From Johnsonella ignava ATCC 51276 (lineage in GTDB: Bacteria; Bacillota; Clostridia; Lachnospirales; Lachnospiraceae): DNA of 7,980 bases. Shown one piece after another: positions 1 through 5,500 of this stretch (its first letter is position 1; each line of letters opens with the position of its first letter). The notes below the pieces were generated by a model, which was given only the letters and a program-made list of their open reading frames with translations, was not told where the DNA came from and did no database searches. Location: NCBI RefSeq assembly GCF_000235445.1, contig NZ_JH378832.1, forward strand, positions 21,349 to 29,328, in the 5' to 3' direction. Both the position numbers and the translations under genes were made by a program.

Positions 1-2
1 TT

Positions 3-393
3 AAAGATGCATCAGGTGCTGTAAATACCTATTGTTTTGATGAAAACGGAGTAATGCAAATCGGTTGGATAACACATGAAAGACGGTATATGGTATTTCC
101 TTGAAGCTCAGGATGAAAAGATGCTTGGAAGTCTTAAAAAGGGCTGGTACCATGATAATAATGATAAATACTGGTATTATCTAAGTCCTCAAACCGGAGT
201 TATGGAAAAAGGCTGGCAGATGATAAATAACAAGTGGTATTATTTTTCAGAGATTCAGAGAAATCTAAAATACAATAATGAAACGGGGAAAAATGAATAT
301 TATCCTCAGAGACCATACGGCTCTATGTATATAAATGAAAAAACACCTGACAATTATAATATTGGAAATGACGGGAGTTTAATCGGAAATTAA
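3..393 (+). pseudogene. Cell-wall-binding repeat protein, C-terminal end, frameshifted
   Basis: This is the C-terminal end of a surface protein with choline/glucan-binding-like repeats; the rest lies left of the window. Frame 3 from base 3 reads KDASGAVNTYCFDENGVMQIGW, a standard repeat (turn, FDENGVMQ, GW). The match then jumps to frame 1 at about base 75, giving KDGIWYFLE, GWYHDNNDKYWYYLS, TGVMEKGWQMINNKWYYFSE and a closing PYGSMYINEKTPDNY tail that ends in TAA at 391-393. Skipping one base near 72-76 joins the two frames into continuous repeats, so a single-base insertion (or 2-base loss) is likely. Such repeats usually anchor secreted enzymes, adhesins or toxins non-covalently to cell-wall polymers; the catalytic or effector part is not visible. 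An ATG at 76 could give a 105-aa orphan product, but no convincing ribosome binding site precedes it, so I treat it as part of the broken gene. Confidence 0.8.
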
Positions 394-427
394 AGCTTGG
401 TAAAGTTTACTGATTATATTATGTGAA

Positions 428-456
428 TTAACAGCTGTTGTATATTGATCTATAAT
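428..456 (+). promoter_or_regulatory. Candidate sigma-A promoter for the small membrane protein array
   Basis: TTAACA (428-433) and TATAAT (451-456) are separated by exactly 17 bases, one mismatch from consensus, and point toward the first small membrane protein gene. The predicted transcript start is near 463, leaving a leader of about 70 nt. It is the best promoter I find upstream of the array. AT-rich sequence produces such matches by chance, so this is inference. Confidence 0.5.
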
Positions 457-485
457 ATGATACGTATATATCAAATACAACAGCT
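433..485. promoter_or_regulatory. Inverted repeat overlapping the array promoter
   Basis: Perfect 11-bp arms AGCTGTTGTAT (433-443) and ATACAACAGCT (475-485) enclose 31 nt; pairing continues partly inward (ATTGAT against ATCAAAT). The left arm sits between the -35 and -10 boxes and the right arm lies just after the predicted transcript start, as an operator might. The left arm also lies in a perfect 10-bp palindrome, AACAGCTGTT (430-439). There is no T-run after the right arm, so it is not a typical terminator of the upstream gene. Confidence 0.45.
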
Positions 486-493
486 CTGTAAGC

Positions 494-538
494 ATAATCA
501 CTATAAATCTACATTTAAGAAACAGAGGGAATATAATG
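494..538 (+). repeat. Direct repeat, copy 1 (leader and start of A1)
   Basis: These 45 bases, ending in the A1 start codon, recur identically at 2349-2393 before the third A gene. They include the ribosome binding site AGAGGG. The identity shows that A1 and A3 share a recent origin by duplication or gene conversion. A2 has a different leader. Confidence 0.9.
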
Positions 539-898
539 CAAATGAATAAATTTGAAAGATATTTCTTTTCATCAGTTGCAAGTATAATTATAAATTTTAT
601 ATTAGGATGTATTTTGGTTTTACCTCTTTGGGGCTTAGCATGGACGATAGGAGCACAATTAAACTTCTCAGTATTGGATAAAACTGATATTGTAGAAATA
701 ATTATAGGCTTTTTCTCATTTTTAGTACCTTGGTTCATATATAATATTTATAGACATAATATATGGAAAAAATTTCAAAAACCAAAAGTAATTTATGTTT
801 GTACATTACTTATACCTTCTTTTTGTATTAATTCTATAATAATTATGATGGCTATATATGACTATATAATGTACAATATAAGGGGATGGCACATATAA
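536..898 (+). CDS. Small membrane protein A1 (unknown family, array copy 1)
   Basis: This 120-aa protein is of unknown function; I do not recognise the family. Three hydrophobic segments are visible: about residues 12-36 (ending in LPLWGLAWT), 50-68 and 88-112. Between the second and third is a basic motif, IYNIYRxxIWKKFxK (about 67-81), probably cytoplasmic. There is no signal-peptide cleavage motif and there are no catalytic signatures. The ATG at 536 follows AGAGGG at a suitable distance; an in-frame ATG two codons later (MNKF) is also possible, and the same Met-x-Met start occurs in A2 and A3. It is the first gene of an alternating A-B array, with a B gene starting about 40 nt downstream, so co-transcription with B1 is likely. 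The start MNKFExYFFS and the YNxxRxxIW motif are also seen in modified form in the B proteins. Confidence 0.8.
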   Translation: MQMNKFERYFFSSVASIIINFILGCILVLPLWGLAWTIGAQLNFSVLDKTDIVEIIIGFFSFLVPWFIYNIYRHNIWKKFQKPKVIYVCTLLIPSFCINSIIIMMAIYDYIMYNIRGWHI

Positions 899-941
899 CA
901 AAGAGATTATTATATAAATGAAATGAGGTATAAATATATGG

Positions 942-1286
942 ATGATTTTGAAAAAAAAATATTTTTCATTACGACAGGCTTCAATCATAAATTTATTATT
1001 TTTATTTTTTATCATATGGATTAATTTCAAAATTAAGGAATTAGCATATGGTGATTTATATGATAAAGATACTACCGACTTTGTTGCGAAGTATATGTTG
1101 TTGTTTGCTAATATTATATTTGGCGGAGGAATAGGAATGTATAATTTAATAAGACTGAATCTATGGTGTAAAGAAAACAGTAAATTATATAATCTCAAAA
1201 ACTATATAATAACGATGCTGGTACTTGTACTGGCTATATTTATTATAGAATTAGCACTGCATTTAATCTTGTGGAAAAATATATAG
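942..1286 (+). CDS. Small membrane protein B1 with shifted start (array copy 1)
   Basis: This 114-aa unknown membrane protein is a paralogue of B2: its body from KKYFSL onward aligns with B2, ending identically in LILWKNI. Hydrophobic segments lie at about residues 13-28, 56-70 and 88-110, with the polar motif YNLIRLNLWCKENSKLYNLKN between the last two. By analogy with B2, the expected start is the ATG at 938, 9 nt after GAGG. That start reads MDDFEKK and then runs out of frame, because this copy has nine A residues (951-959) where B2 has eight, and it would stop at 1022-1024 after 28 residues. A second ATG at 942, 13 nt from GAGG, enters the correct frame and gives MILKKKYFSL. Either this alternative start or slippage in the A tract would be needed for a full product. 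Confidence 0.7.
   Translation: MILKKKYFSLRQASIINLLFLFFIIWINFKIKELAYGDLYDKDTTDFVAKYMLLFANIIFGGGIGMYNLIRLNLWCKENSKLYNLKNYIITMLVLVLAIFIIELALHLILWKNI
1162..1213 (+). repeat. Near-identical B-gene block, copy 1
   Basis: These 52 bases inside B1, encoding WCKENSKLYNLKNYII, are identical to 2228-2279 in B2, while the middle parts of the two genes differ substantially. This points to recent duplication or gene conversion limited to the 3' half. Confidence 0.85.
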
Positions 1287-1309
1287 AAATATAGTTAAGT
1301 TAATAATGA

Positions 1310-1568
1310 TTTACATACAATTATATCCTTACTCCGCAAGACTATTCGGAGCTTAAGCTTCCTGAAACCTCAAGAAAGGATTTGCTTGAAAATTTAAACA
1401 GGAATGAAAGAACTCAGGTTATAACGGTAAATAAATCGGATATAAGATTAAATGCAGTTTATGAGGAAACTCCTTTAGCAAACGATTCAAATGCTTCAAA
1501 GGCATGAGTTGTTTATGAATCCAAAAGAGGAAACTTCGGCATATATATTTAATACAACGCCTCTTTAA
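1310..1568 (+). pseudogene. Remnant of an unrelated gene inside the array
   Basis: A stretch with coding character lies between B1 and A2. Frame 2 is open from 1310 and reads YNYILTPQDYSELKLPETSR... to NDSNASKA, ending in TGA at 1505-1507. The reading then continues one base over as ELFMNPKEETSAYIFNTTPL, ending in TAA at 1566-1568. No start codon or ribosome binding site precedes it; a frame-2 stop lies at 1307-1309. The composition is hydrophilic and less AT-biased than the neighbouring membrane genes, so it appears to be the C-terminal end of a soluble or surface protein, broken off by rearrangement and then frameshifted. I do not recognise the parent gene. The 318-bp space between B1 and A2 is otherwise empty except for the A2 ribosome binding site. 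Confidence 0.55.
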
Positions 1569-1604
1569 ATAATTATTATCAGTGTTTTTTAGTAAGGAGA
1601 TGTA

Positions 1605-1976
1605 ATGAAAATGAATAAATTTGAGAAATATTTTTTTTCATTAGTTTCAAGTATAATTATAAATTTTATATTCGGGTGTATTTTGGGTTTGCCCCTCTTT
1701 GGCTTATCATGGACACTAGGGGCACGATTCAAATTTTCAAGGCTTGATAAATCTGATATTGTAGGTCTGGTAGTATGCCTTTTTGCATTTTTAGTACCAT
1801 GGTCTATATATAATATATACAGGTATCATATATGGAAAAAATTCAAAAAATCAAAATCCATTTATATATATACGTTAATGATACCTTCATTCTGTATTAC
1901 TTTTTTTATAATTATACTGAGTATATATTGCTATATAACATATGATCCGCATGCAGGTATTTTTCATACAGGTTAA
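1605..1976 (+). CDS. Small membrane protein A2 (array copy 2, intact)
   Basis: This 123-aa membrane protein is clearly a paralogue of A1. Shared blocks include MNKFEKYFFS, SIIINFIxGCIL, LVPWxIYNIYRxxIWKKFxK and MIPSFCI. It has three predicted membrane segments at about 12-36, 50-68 and 88-112, with a basic loop after the second. Its C-terminus (DPHAGIFHTG) differs entirely from the ends of A1 and A3. The start ATG follows AAGGAG (1594-1599) by 5 nt, a different and stronger site than that of A1 and A3. The B2 gene begins 40 nt downstream across a spacer that resembles the A1-B1 spacer. Function is unknown; no enzymatic motif is visible. Confidence 0.82.
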   Translation: MKMNKFEKYFFSLVSSIIINFIFGCILGLPLFGLSWTLGARFKFSRLDKSDIVGLVVCLFAFLVPWSIYNIYRYHIWKKFKKSKSIYIYTLMIPSFCITFFIIILSIYCYITYDPHAGIFHTG

Positions 1977-2016
1977 TGTTAGAGAAATTATTATATTATT
2001 AACGAGGTATAAATAT

Positions 2017-2352
2017 ATGGATAATTTTGAAAAAAAATATTTTTCATTGCAACAGACTTCAATTATAAATTTATTGTTCTTAATTTTTTTTATATTGGTC
2101 AATTTTAAAACTAAAGAATTGTCATATGATAGTTTATACTCTGAAGCTGATATTGAGTATATGATATTTCATTCAAATATCATATTTTGGGCAGGAATGG
2201 GAATGTATAATTTAATAAGATTAAATGTATGGTGTAAAGAAAACAGTAAATTATATAATCTCAAAAACTATATAATAACAATACTGATACTTGCACTGGC
2301 TATATTTATTATAGAATTAGCGCTTTATTTAATCTTGTGGAAAAATATATAA
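2017..2352 (+). CDS. Small membrane protein B2 (array copy 2, intact)
   Basis: This 111-aa unknown membrane protein is the reference copy of subfamily B. Membrane segments lie at about 13-30, 53-66 and 84-108; the polar stretch RLNVWCKENSKLYNLKN separates the last two. The ATG at 2017 is chosen over an in-frame ATG at 1942 because it lies 9 nt after GAGG, because GAGG-9-ATG is conserved before B1 and (as ATA) before B3', and because the earlier start would overlap A2. The protein begins MDNFEKKYFSLQQTSIINLL, recalling MNKFEKYFFSLVSSIIINF of A2, so A and B appear to be diverged relatives. The eight-A tract (2030-2037) keeps the frame that B1 loses. The stop codon lies inside the repeat that leads into A3. 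Confidence 0.82.
   Translation: MDNFEKKYFSLQQTSIINLLFLIFFILVNFKTKELSYDSLYSEADIEYMIFHSNIIFWAGMGMYNLIRLNVWCKENSKLYNLKNYIITILILALAIFIIELALYLILWKNI
2228..2279 (+). repeat. Near-identical B-gene block, copy 2
   Basis: This is the second copy of the 52-base block at 1162-1213, identical base for base, in the 3' half of B2. Confidence 0.85.
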
Positions 2353-2393
2353 TCACTATAAATCTACATTTAAGAAACAGAGGGAATATAATG
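2349..2393 (+). repeat. Direct repeat, copy 2 (leader and start of A3)
   Basis: Identical over 45 bases to 494-538. Its first bases (ATAA) are shared with the end of B2, so the B2 stop codon is part of the repeat. This looks like a recombination junction at which an A1-type leader was joined directly to the end of a B gene. The copy lacks the promoter and dyad found before A1, so A3 would depend on read-through from upstream. Confidence 0.9.
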
Positions 2394-2750
2394 AAAATGA
2401 ATAGATTTGAAAAGTTTTTCTTTTCATCAGTCGCAAGTATTATTATAAATTTTACATTAGGGTGCATTTTGCTTTTACCCCTTTGGAGCTTATCATGAAC
2501 GATAGGAGGAGGATTAAATTTTTCAATATCGGATAAAACCTATATTTTAGAAATAATTATAGGGTTTTTATCATTTTTACTTCCGTGGTCCATATATAAT
2601 ATTTATAGATATCATATATGGAAAAAATTTAAAAAACCAAAAACAATTTACATTTATACATTGATTATACCTTCTTTTTTTATTATTTTTATAATAATTA
2701 CACTGCCTATATATGACTATATAATGTACTATATCCGTGATTTAACCTAA
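2391..2750 (+). pseudogene. Small membrane protein A3 with in-frame TGA
   Basis: This third A copy would encode 119 residues but for a single TGA at 2496-2498 (codon 36). A1 and A2 have Trp (TGG) there, in LAWT and LSWT; A3 reads LS-stop-T. Everything after the stop stays in frame and conserved to the TAA at 2748-2750: IGGGLNFS, LLPWSIYNIYRYHIWKKFKK, IIPSFFI, YDYIMYYIRD. The damage is therefore one G-to-A change and looks recent. Other Trp codons in the window are TGG, so TGA is presumably a stop here. A truncated product of 35 residues would hold one membrane segment. The ribosome binding site and leader match A1 exactly. Confidence 0.8.
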
Positions 2751-2775
2751 TAAAGAAATTATCACATAATGAAAT

Positions 2776-2830
2776 GAGGTATAAATATATAGATATATAT
2801 TTATAATTTTAAAAATAATATTTTCATAGT
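2776..2830 (+). pseudogene. Degenerate B3 remnant
   Basis: About 25 nt after A3 the conserved B leader reappears: GAGGTATAAATATAT, as before B1 and B2. At the exact 9-nt spacing, however, ATA (2789-2791) replaces ATG. A few more bases resemble the B start (GAT, ATAATTTT, an A-rich tract, TATTTTCAT), and then similarity ends. No reading frame survives. It shows that the array once had a third A-B pair. Confidence 0.65.
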
Positions 2831-2838
2831 ACAGATGC

Positions 2839-2877
2839 AAAAAGACGATTAGATTTTCCTCTTCTAATCGCCTTTTT
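2839..2877. terminator. Bidirectional intrinsic terminator
   Basis: The stem CGATTAGA (2846-2853) pairs with TCTAATCG (2863-2870) around a 9-nt loop, extended by AAAAAG upstream and a T-run (2873-2877) downstream, with one A-C mismatch. The flanking A-run and T-run let it work in both directions. It would end transcripts of the small-protein array from the left and of the two-component operon from the right. Confidence 0.8.
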
Positions 2878-2878
2878 A

Positions 2879-2998
2879 TGTCAACCTAAAACCCGGTTCA
2901 ACTGCTCACCTAAAATCCGGTTCAACTGCCGCTCAATGAAAATTAAGTTTATACAGCATCTGCCGGATATAATCTCCGTTAATTTTAATATCACCGCT
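2879..2998 (-). mobile_element. Possible IS21-like element end fragment
   Basis: The segment begins TGTCAACC and carries two 22-bp direct repeats with one mismatch (2884-2905 and 2908-2929). On the minus strand it is preceded by an open stretch ending in TGA (2935-2933) that reads SGDIKINGDYIRQMLYKLNF. IS21-family elements typically have TG...CA tips with repeated transposase-binding sites at each end, and their IstB ATPase often ends in an IxINGDSYR-like tail, so this fits the right end of such an element with only the last codons left. No matching other end or target duplication is visible. The match is from memory of the family and is inference. Confidence 0.35.
2884..2929. repeat. Two 22-bp direct repeats, 24-bp period
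   Basis: Copies at 2884-2905 and 2908-2929 differ at one base (C versus T at their ninth position) and share the core CCGGTTCAACTGC. They are GC-richer than their surroundings. Probably transposase-binding repeats of the neighbouring element fragment. Confidence 0.85.
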
Positions 2999-3018
2999 TT
3001 ATACTGATACCATTAATA

Positions 3019-5439
3019 TTATTCATCATATTCTCCACTTTCATTACTTTCATCATCTTCATCACTTTCACTTACAATCTTAAACTTAAGCACTACCTTA
3101 AATAAATCCCCGTCTATCTGTATTTCAAAATTTCCCTCCTGCAAAAGAGTGAGTGATCTTGCTATTGAAAGCCCCAGTCCGCTTCCTTCGGTTGTCCTGC
3201 TTACATCACCCCGCACAAATCTCTCAGTAAGCTCCTGAGGGCTGATATTCAGAGGATTCTCAGAAACATTTTTCATAATAAAAACTGCATAATCGTTTTC
3301 AACAATTATGGAAACATATACTCTTGAACCCTTTATAGCATACTTAAATGCATTATTATACAGATTTTCAAGAACTCTCCATAGATGTCTGCCGTCAGCC
3401 CATATAATTACCGGTACATTCGGATACTCAGATATGATATCCAGCTGTTTTTGAGCATACTTTTCTTCAAATTCACCATTGGTCTGCTGTATCATCTCGG
3501 CAAGGTCAAGCCTTGCCATATCAACGCTTATATTGCCGCTTGAAACCTTGCTTGCCTCAACCAAATCTTCAGTAAGATTTTTAAGGTGATTAGATTTATT
3601 TTCAAGTATTTCAAGATAGCCTCTTACCTTTTCATTTACTATATTTTCTCTTTTTATAAGTCCAACATATGTAATTATTGATGTAAGCGGAGTTTTTATA
3701 TCATGCGAAACATTTGTAATCAGGTCCGCTTTAAGCCTTTCACTTTTTACTCTGTCATTTATAGCATTTTCAAGACCTAAGCCTATATTATTCAGACTTT
3801 TTGCGGCATCAGCCTCCCTGCCGTTAAACTCACTTAAATCAAGCTTATAAGCGGTATCTCCCTCTGCTATTGAACGCAGCGCCTGTACTATCTTGTCGGT
3901 CTGTATAGCCTTTTTATACATATTATGAAATACTGCTAAATTCACAAAAATACAAAGTATTATAAGACCTGTAACCGCAAATCTCTGTATAAGGGTACTT
4001 TCATTGGCTCCAAGCGTACTTATGGAAATTATAAATATAATATTTAAAATGAGATAAACTGCAAACTTTAATAAAATACCGTTTTTATATGATTGTTTTT
4101 TCTCATAAATTCCAAGCTCATCCTTGAGCCTTTTGATCAGGCTGCAATCCCATATTATACCTGCTTTTATCGCCCTTATAACGCTGAAAATCCAGAAAAA
4201 CACACAAGCATATACAAATATATACTGCATAAGCTTTTCGCCGAATCTCCAGTTTTCCTCCGCAAGATATACATGAAGAAACTTGCTCCCCGCTTTTTCA
4301 CCTATATATAAAAATACCATTATAGAAAGTATGCATAAAACAATATCAGCCTCTATACCGAATTTGTCAATCGCATATACACGCCTGTCTTTAGCATTTA
4401 TAAACGGTACTCCTGCAAAATAAGCAAGCATTATTATTGTAGCAGCCATAATTATAAGACCGACAGCAGTAAGCACCATACCGTTGAAATACATATTTCT
4501 CTGATTGAGGTAATTCAGTCTGCCGAAATAATACTGATCTTTCACCTTATATTCAGTATCTACCGCCACCATAACATTGTACCGGCTTTCAGTCCCTTCC
4601 GACAGTTCCGCTGCAAGCAGTGATATATTCTGCGGAACCTTTGACAGATTATTGTTTATAATCATATTCTCAGAATTAACCTGTGCATATTTCCCGAAAT
4701 TATATAAGGTTTCATCATTTAAATTTTCATCATTTGTATAGATATCATCTCCATAAACAAGTCTGTATTTTATATTTGTAGGATTTAAAATCAGTCTGTT
4801 GTATGCAGAATAATAATCACCGAGTTTATCAAGACTTTCCCTTATAAGCTTGTCAATGCTCATATAGGCATCTCCCGGCTCTTTAAGCTTATTATCGGGA
4901 TTGTATGCCCGCCAGTTGACAAGATATGAAGTATAGGGACTTTCTATATCCTCATCTATAGAATTTGAAACATTAGCCTCCTCAGCCTCAGTTTTATATT
5001 CAGCTGCTGACATATTGTTGTTTTTTGTATCTGAACTGCTTTTTTCATCTTCCTGTTTAAAAAAATCAGCTTTATAATTCTCATTTATATAATAGCCGTG
5101 GAGTTTGGCATATTTTATTATATCCCTCAGTGTATACACAGGATCCTTACCCGGAGCTATATTTATGCTGAATATTTCACTGTCAAGGCTGAAGGTTCCA
5201 TTCCCCTCAAAGGCATTTTTATACTTTACATATGAAAATATATCATTTATGTCTGACTCAAACTGCGCCATAAATGCAGGTGAATTTTCATAGGTTTCCG
5301 AATTCATCCAGCTTAGTCCCTTTTTAAAGTTATCATTGGTATAAAGCATGGATATGCCTGCTATAAATACAATAAATGCTATAAGGTGCAGTAATGTAAG
5401 CCCTATTTTAAAAAGTAAAAGTTCAGTATGTTTTTTCAT
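3019..5439 (-). CDS. Two-component sensor histidine kinase, 806 aa
   Basis: This membrane kinase would autophosphorylate on histidine and pass the phosphate to the response regulator encoded just upstream. Layout: membrane helix at about 12-33; an extracytoplasmic domain of about 280 residues (34-315) with a Ser/Asn/Glu-rich linker near 128-165; then five helices at about 318-341, 362-380, 404-422, 455-474 and 484-505; a HAMP-like linker to about 560; the DHp helix with phospho-acceptor His579 in NVSHDIKTPLTS; the N box LENLYNNAFKYA (690-701); and the ATP-lid glycines GSGLGLSIA from 752. The protein ends in an unusual acidic tail, SESDEDDESNESGEYDE. The DHp and ATPase domains look complete. 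The multi-helix input region matches no sensor family I can name, and the stimulus is unknown. The ATG has a poor local ribosome binding site; the next Met (31) would delete the first helix, so 5439 is preferred. Confidence 0.93.
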   Translation of the reverse strand: MKKHTELLLFKIGLTLLHLIAFIVFIAGISMLYTNDNFKKGLSWMNSETYENSPAFMAQFESDINDIFSYVKYKNAFEGNGTFSLDSEIFSINIAPGKDPVYTLRDIIKYAKLHGYYINENYKADFFKQEDEKSSSDTKNNNMSAAEYKTEAEEANVSNSIDEDIESPYTSYLVNWRAYNPDNKLKEPGDAYMSIDKLIRESLDKLGDYYSAYNRLILNPTNIKYRLVYGDDIYTNDENLNDETLYNFGKYAQVNSENMIINNNLSKVPQNISLLAAELSEGTESRYNVMVAVDTEYKVKDQYYFGRLNYLNQRNMYFNGMVLTAVGLIIMAATIIMLAYFAGVPFINAKDRRVYAIDKFGIEADIVLCILSIMVFLYIGEKAGSKFLHVYLAEENWRFGEKLMQYIFVYACVFFWIFSVIRAIKAGIIWDCSLIKRLKDELGIYEKKQSYKNGILLKFAVYLILNIIFIISISTLGANESTLIQRFAVTGLIILCIFVNLAVFHNMYKKAIQTDKIVQALRSIAEGDTAYKLDLSEFNGREADAAKSLNNIGLGLENAINDRVKSERLKADLITNVSHDIKTPLTSIITYVGLIKRENIVNEKVRGYLEILENKSNHLKNLTEDLVEASKVSSGNISVDMARLDLAEMIQQTNGEFEEKYAQKQLDIISEYPNVPVIIWADGRHLWRVLENLYNNAFKYAIKGSRVYVSIIVENDYAVFIMKNVSENPLNISPQELTERFVRGDVSRTTEGSGLGLSIARSLTLLQEGNFEIQIDGDLFKVVLKFKIVSESDEDDESNESGEYDE

Positions 5440-5465
5440 TAATTAAATTTTAAATAAAGTCTTTA

Positions 5466-5470
5466 CCTCC
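5466..5470 (-). promoter_or_regulatory. Distant Shine-Dalgarno-like GGAGG before the kinase gene
   Basis: On the minus strand GGAGG lies 26 nt before the kinase ATG, far more than the usual 5-10 nt. The intervening AT-only-rich leader has an in-frame TAA and no alternative ATG, GTG or TTG in frame. Kinase translation may be weak or depend on coupling to the regulator gene; alternatively the motif is incidental. Confidence 0.3.
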
Positions 5471-5500
5471 AAATTTTTACAATCAGAACCTGAAATTACA

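Noticed and set aside
433..485. Terminator for the cell-wall-binding protein
   Set aside because: 31-nt loop and no T-run after either arm; overlap with a good promoter favours a regulatory role.
379..738. Minus-strand open frame of 119 codons opposite A1
   Set aside because: It overlaps the A1 gene, whose paralogues conserve the plus-strand protein; no family resemblance or ribosome binding site.
806..1198. Minus-strand open frame of 130 codons across A1 and B1
   Set aside because: It is the reverse of two conserved plus-strand genes; its residues reflect AT-rich composition.
1335..1360. Hairpin CTCCG/CGGAG as a terminator after B1
   Set aside because: Five-base stem without a T-run, lying within a former coding sequence.
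1942..2016. 25-residue N-terminal extension of B2
   Set aside because: It overlaps the end of A2, has no ribosome binding site, and is absent in B1; GAGG-9-ATG at 2017 is conserved.
2504..2512. AGGAGGAGG just after the TGA in A3 as a translation restart signal
   Set aside because: No ATG, GTG or TTG follows at a usable distance.
2884..2929. CRISPR-like repeat pair
   Set aside because: Only two copies with a 2-nt gap, so there is no spacer; an insertion-sequence end is a better explanation.
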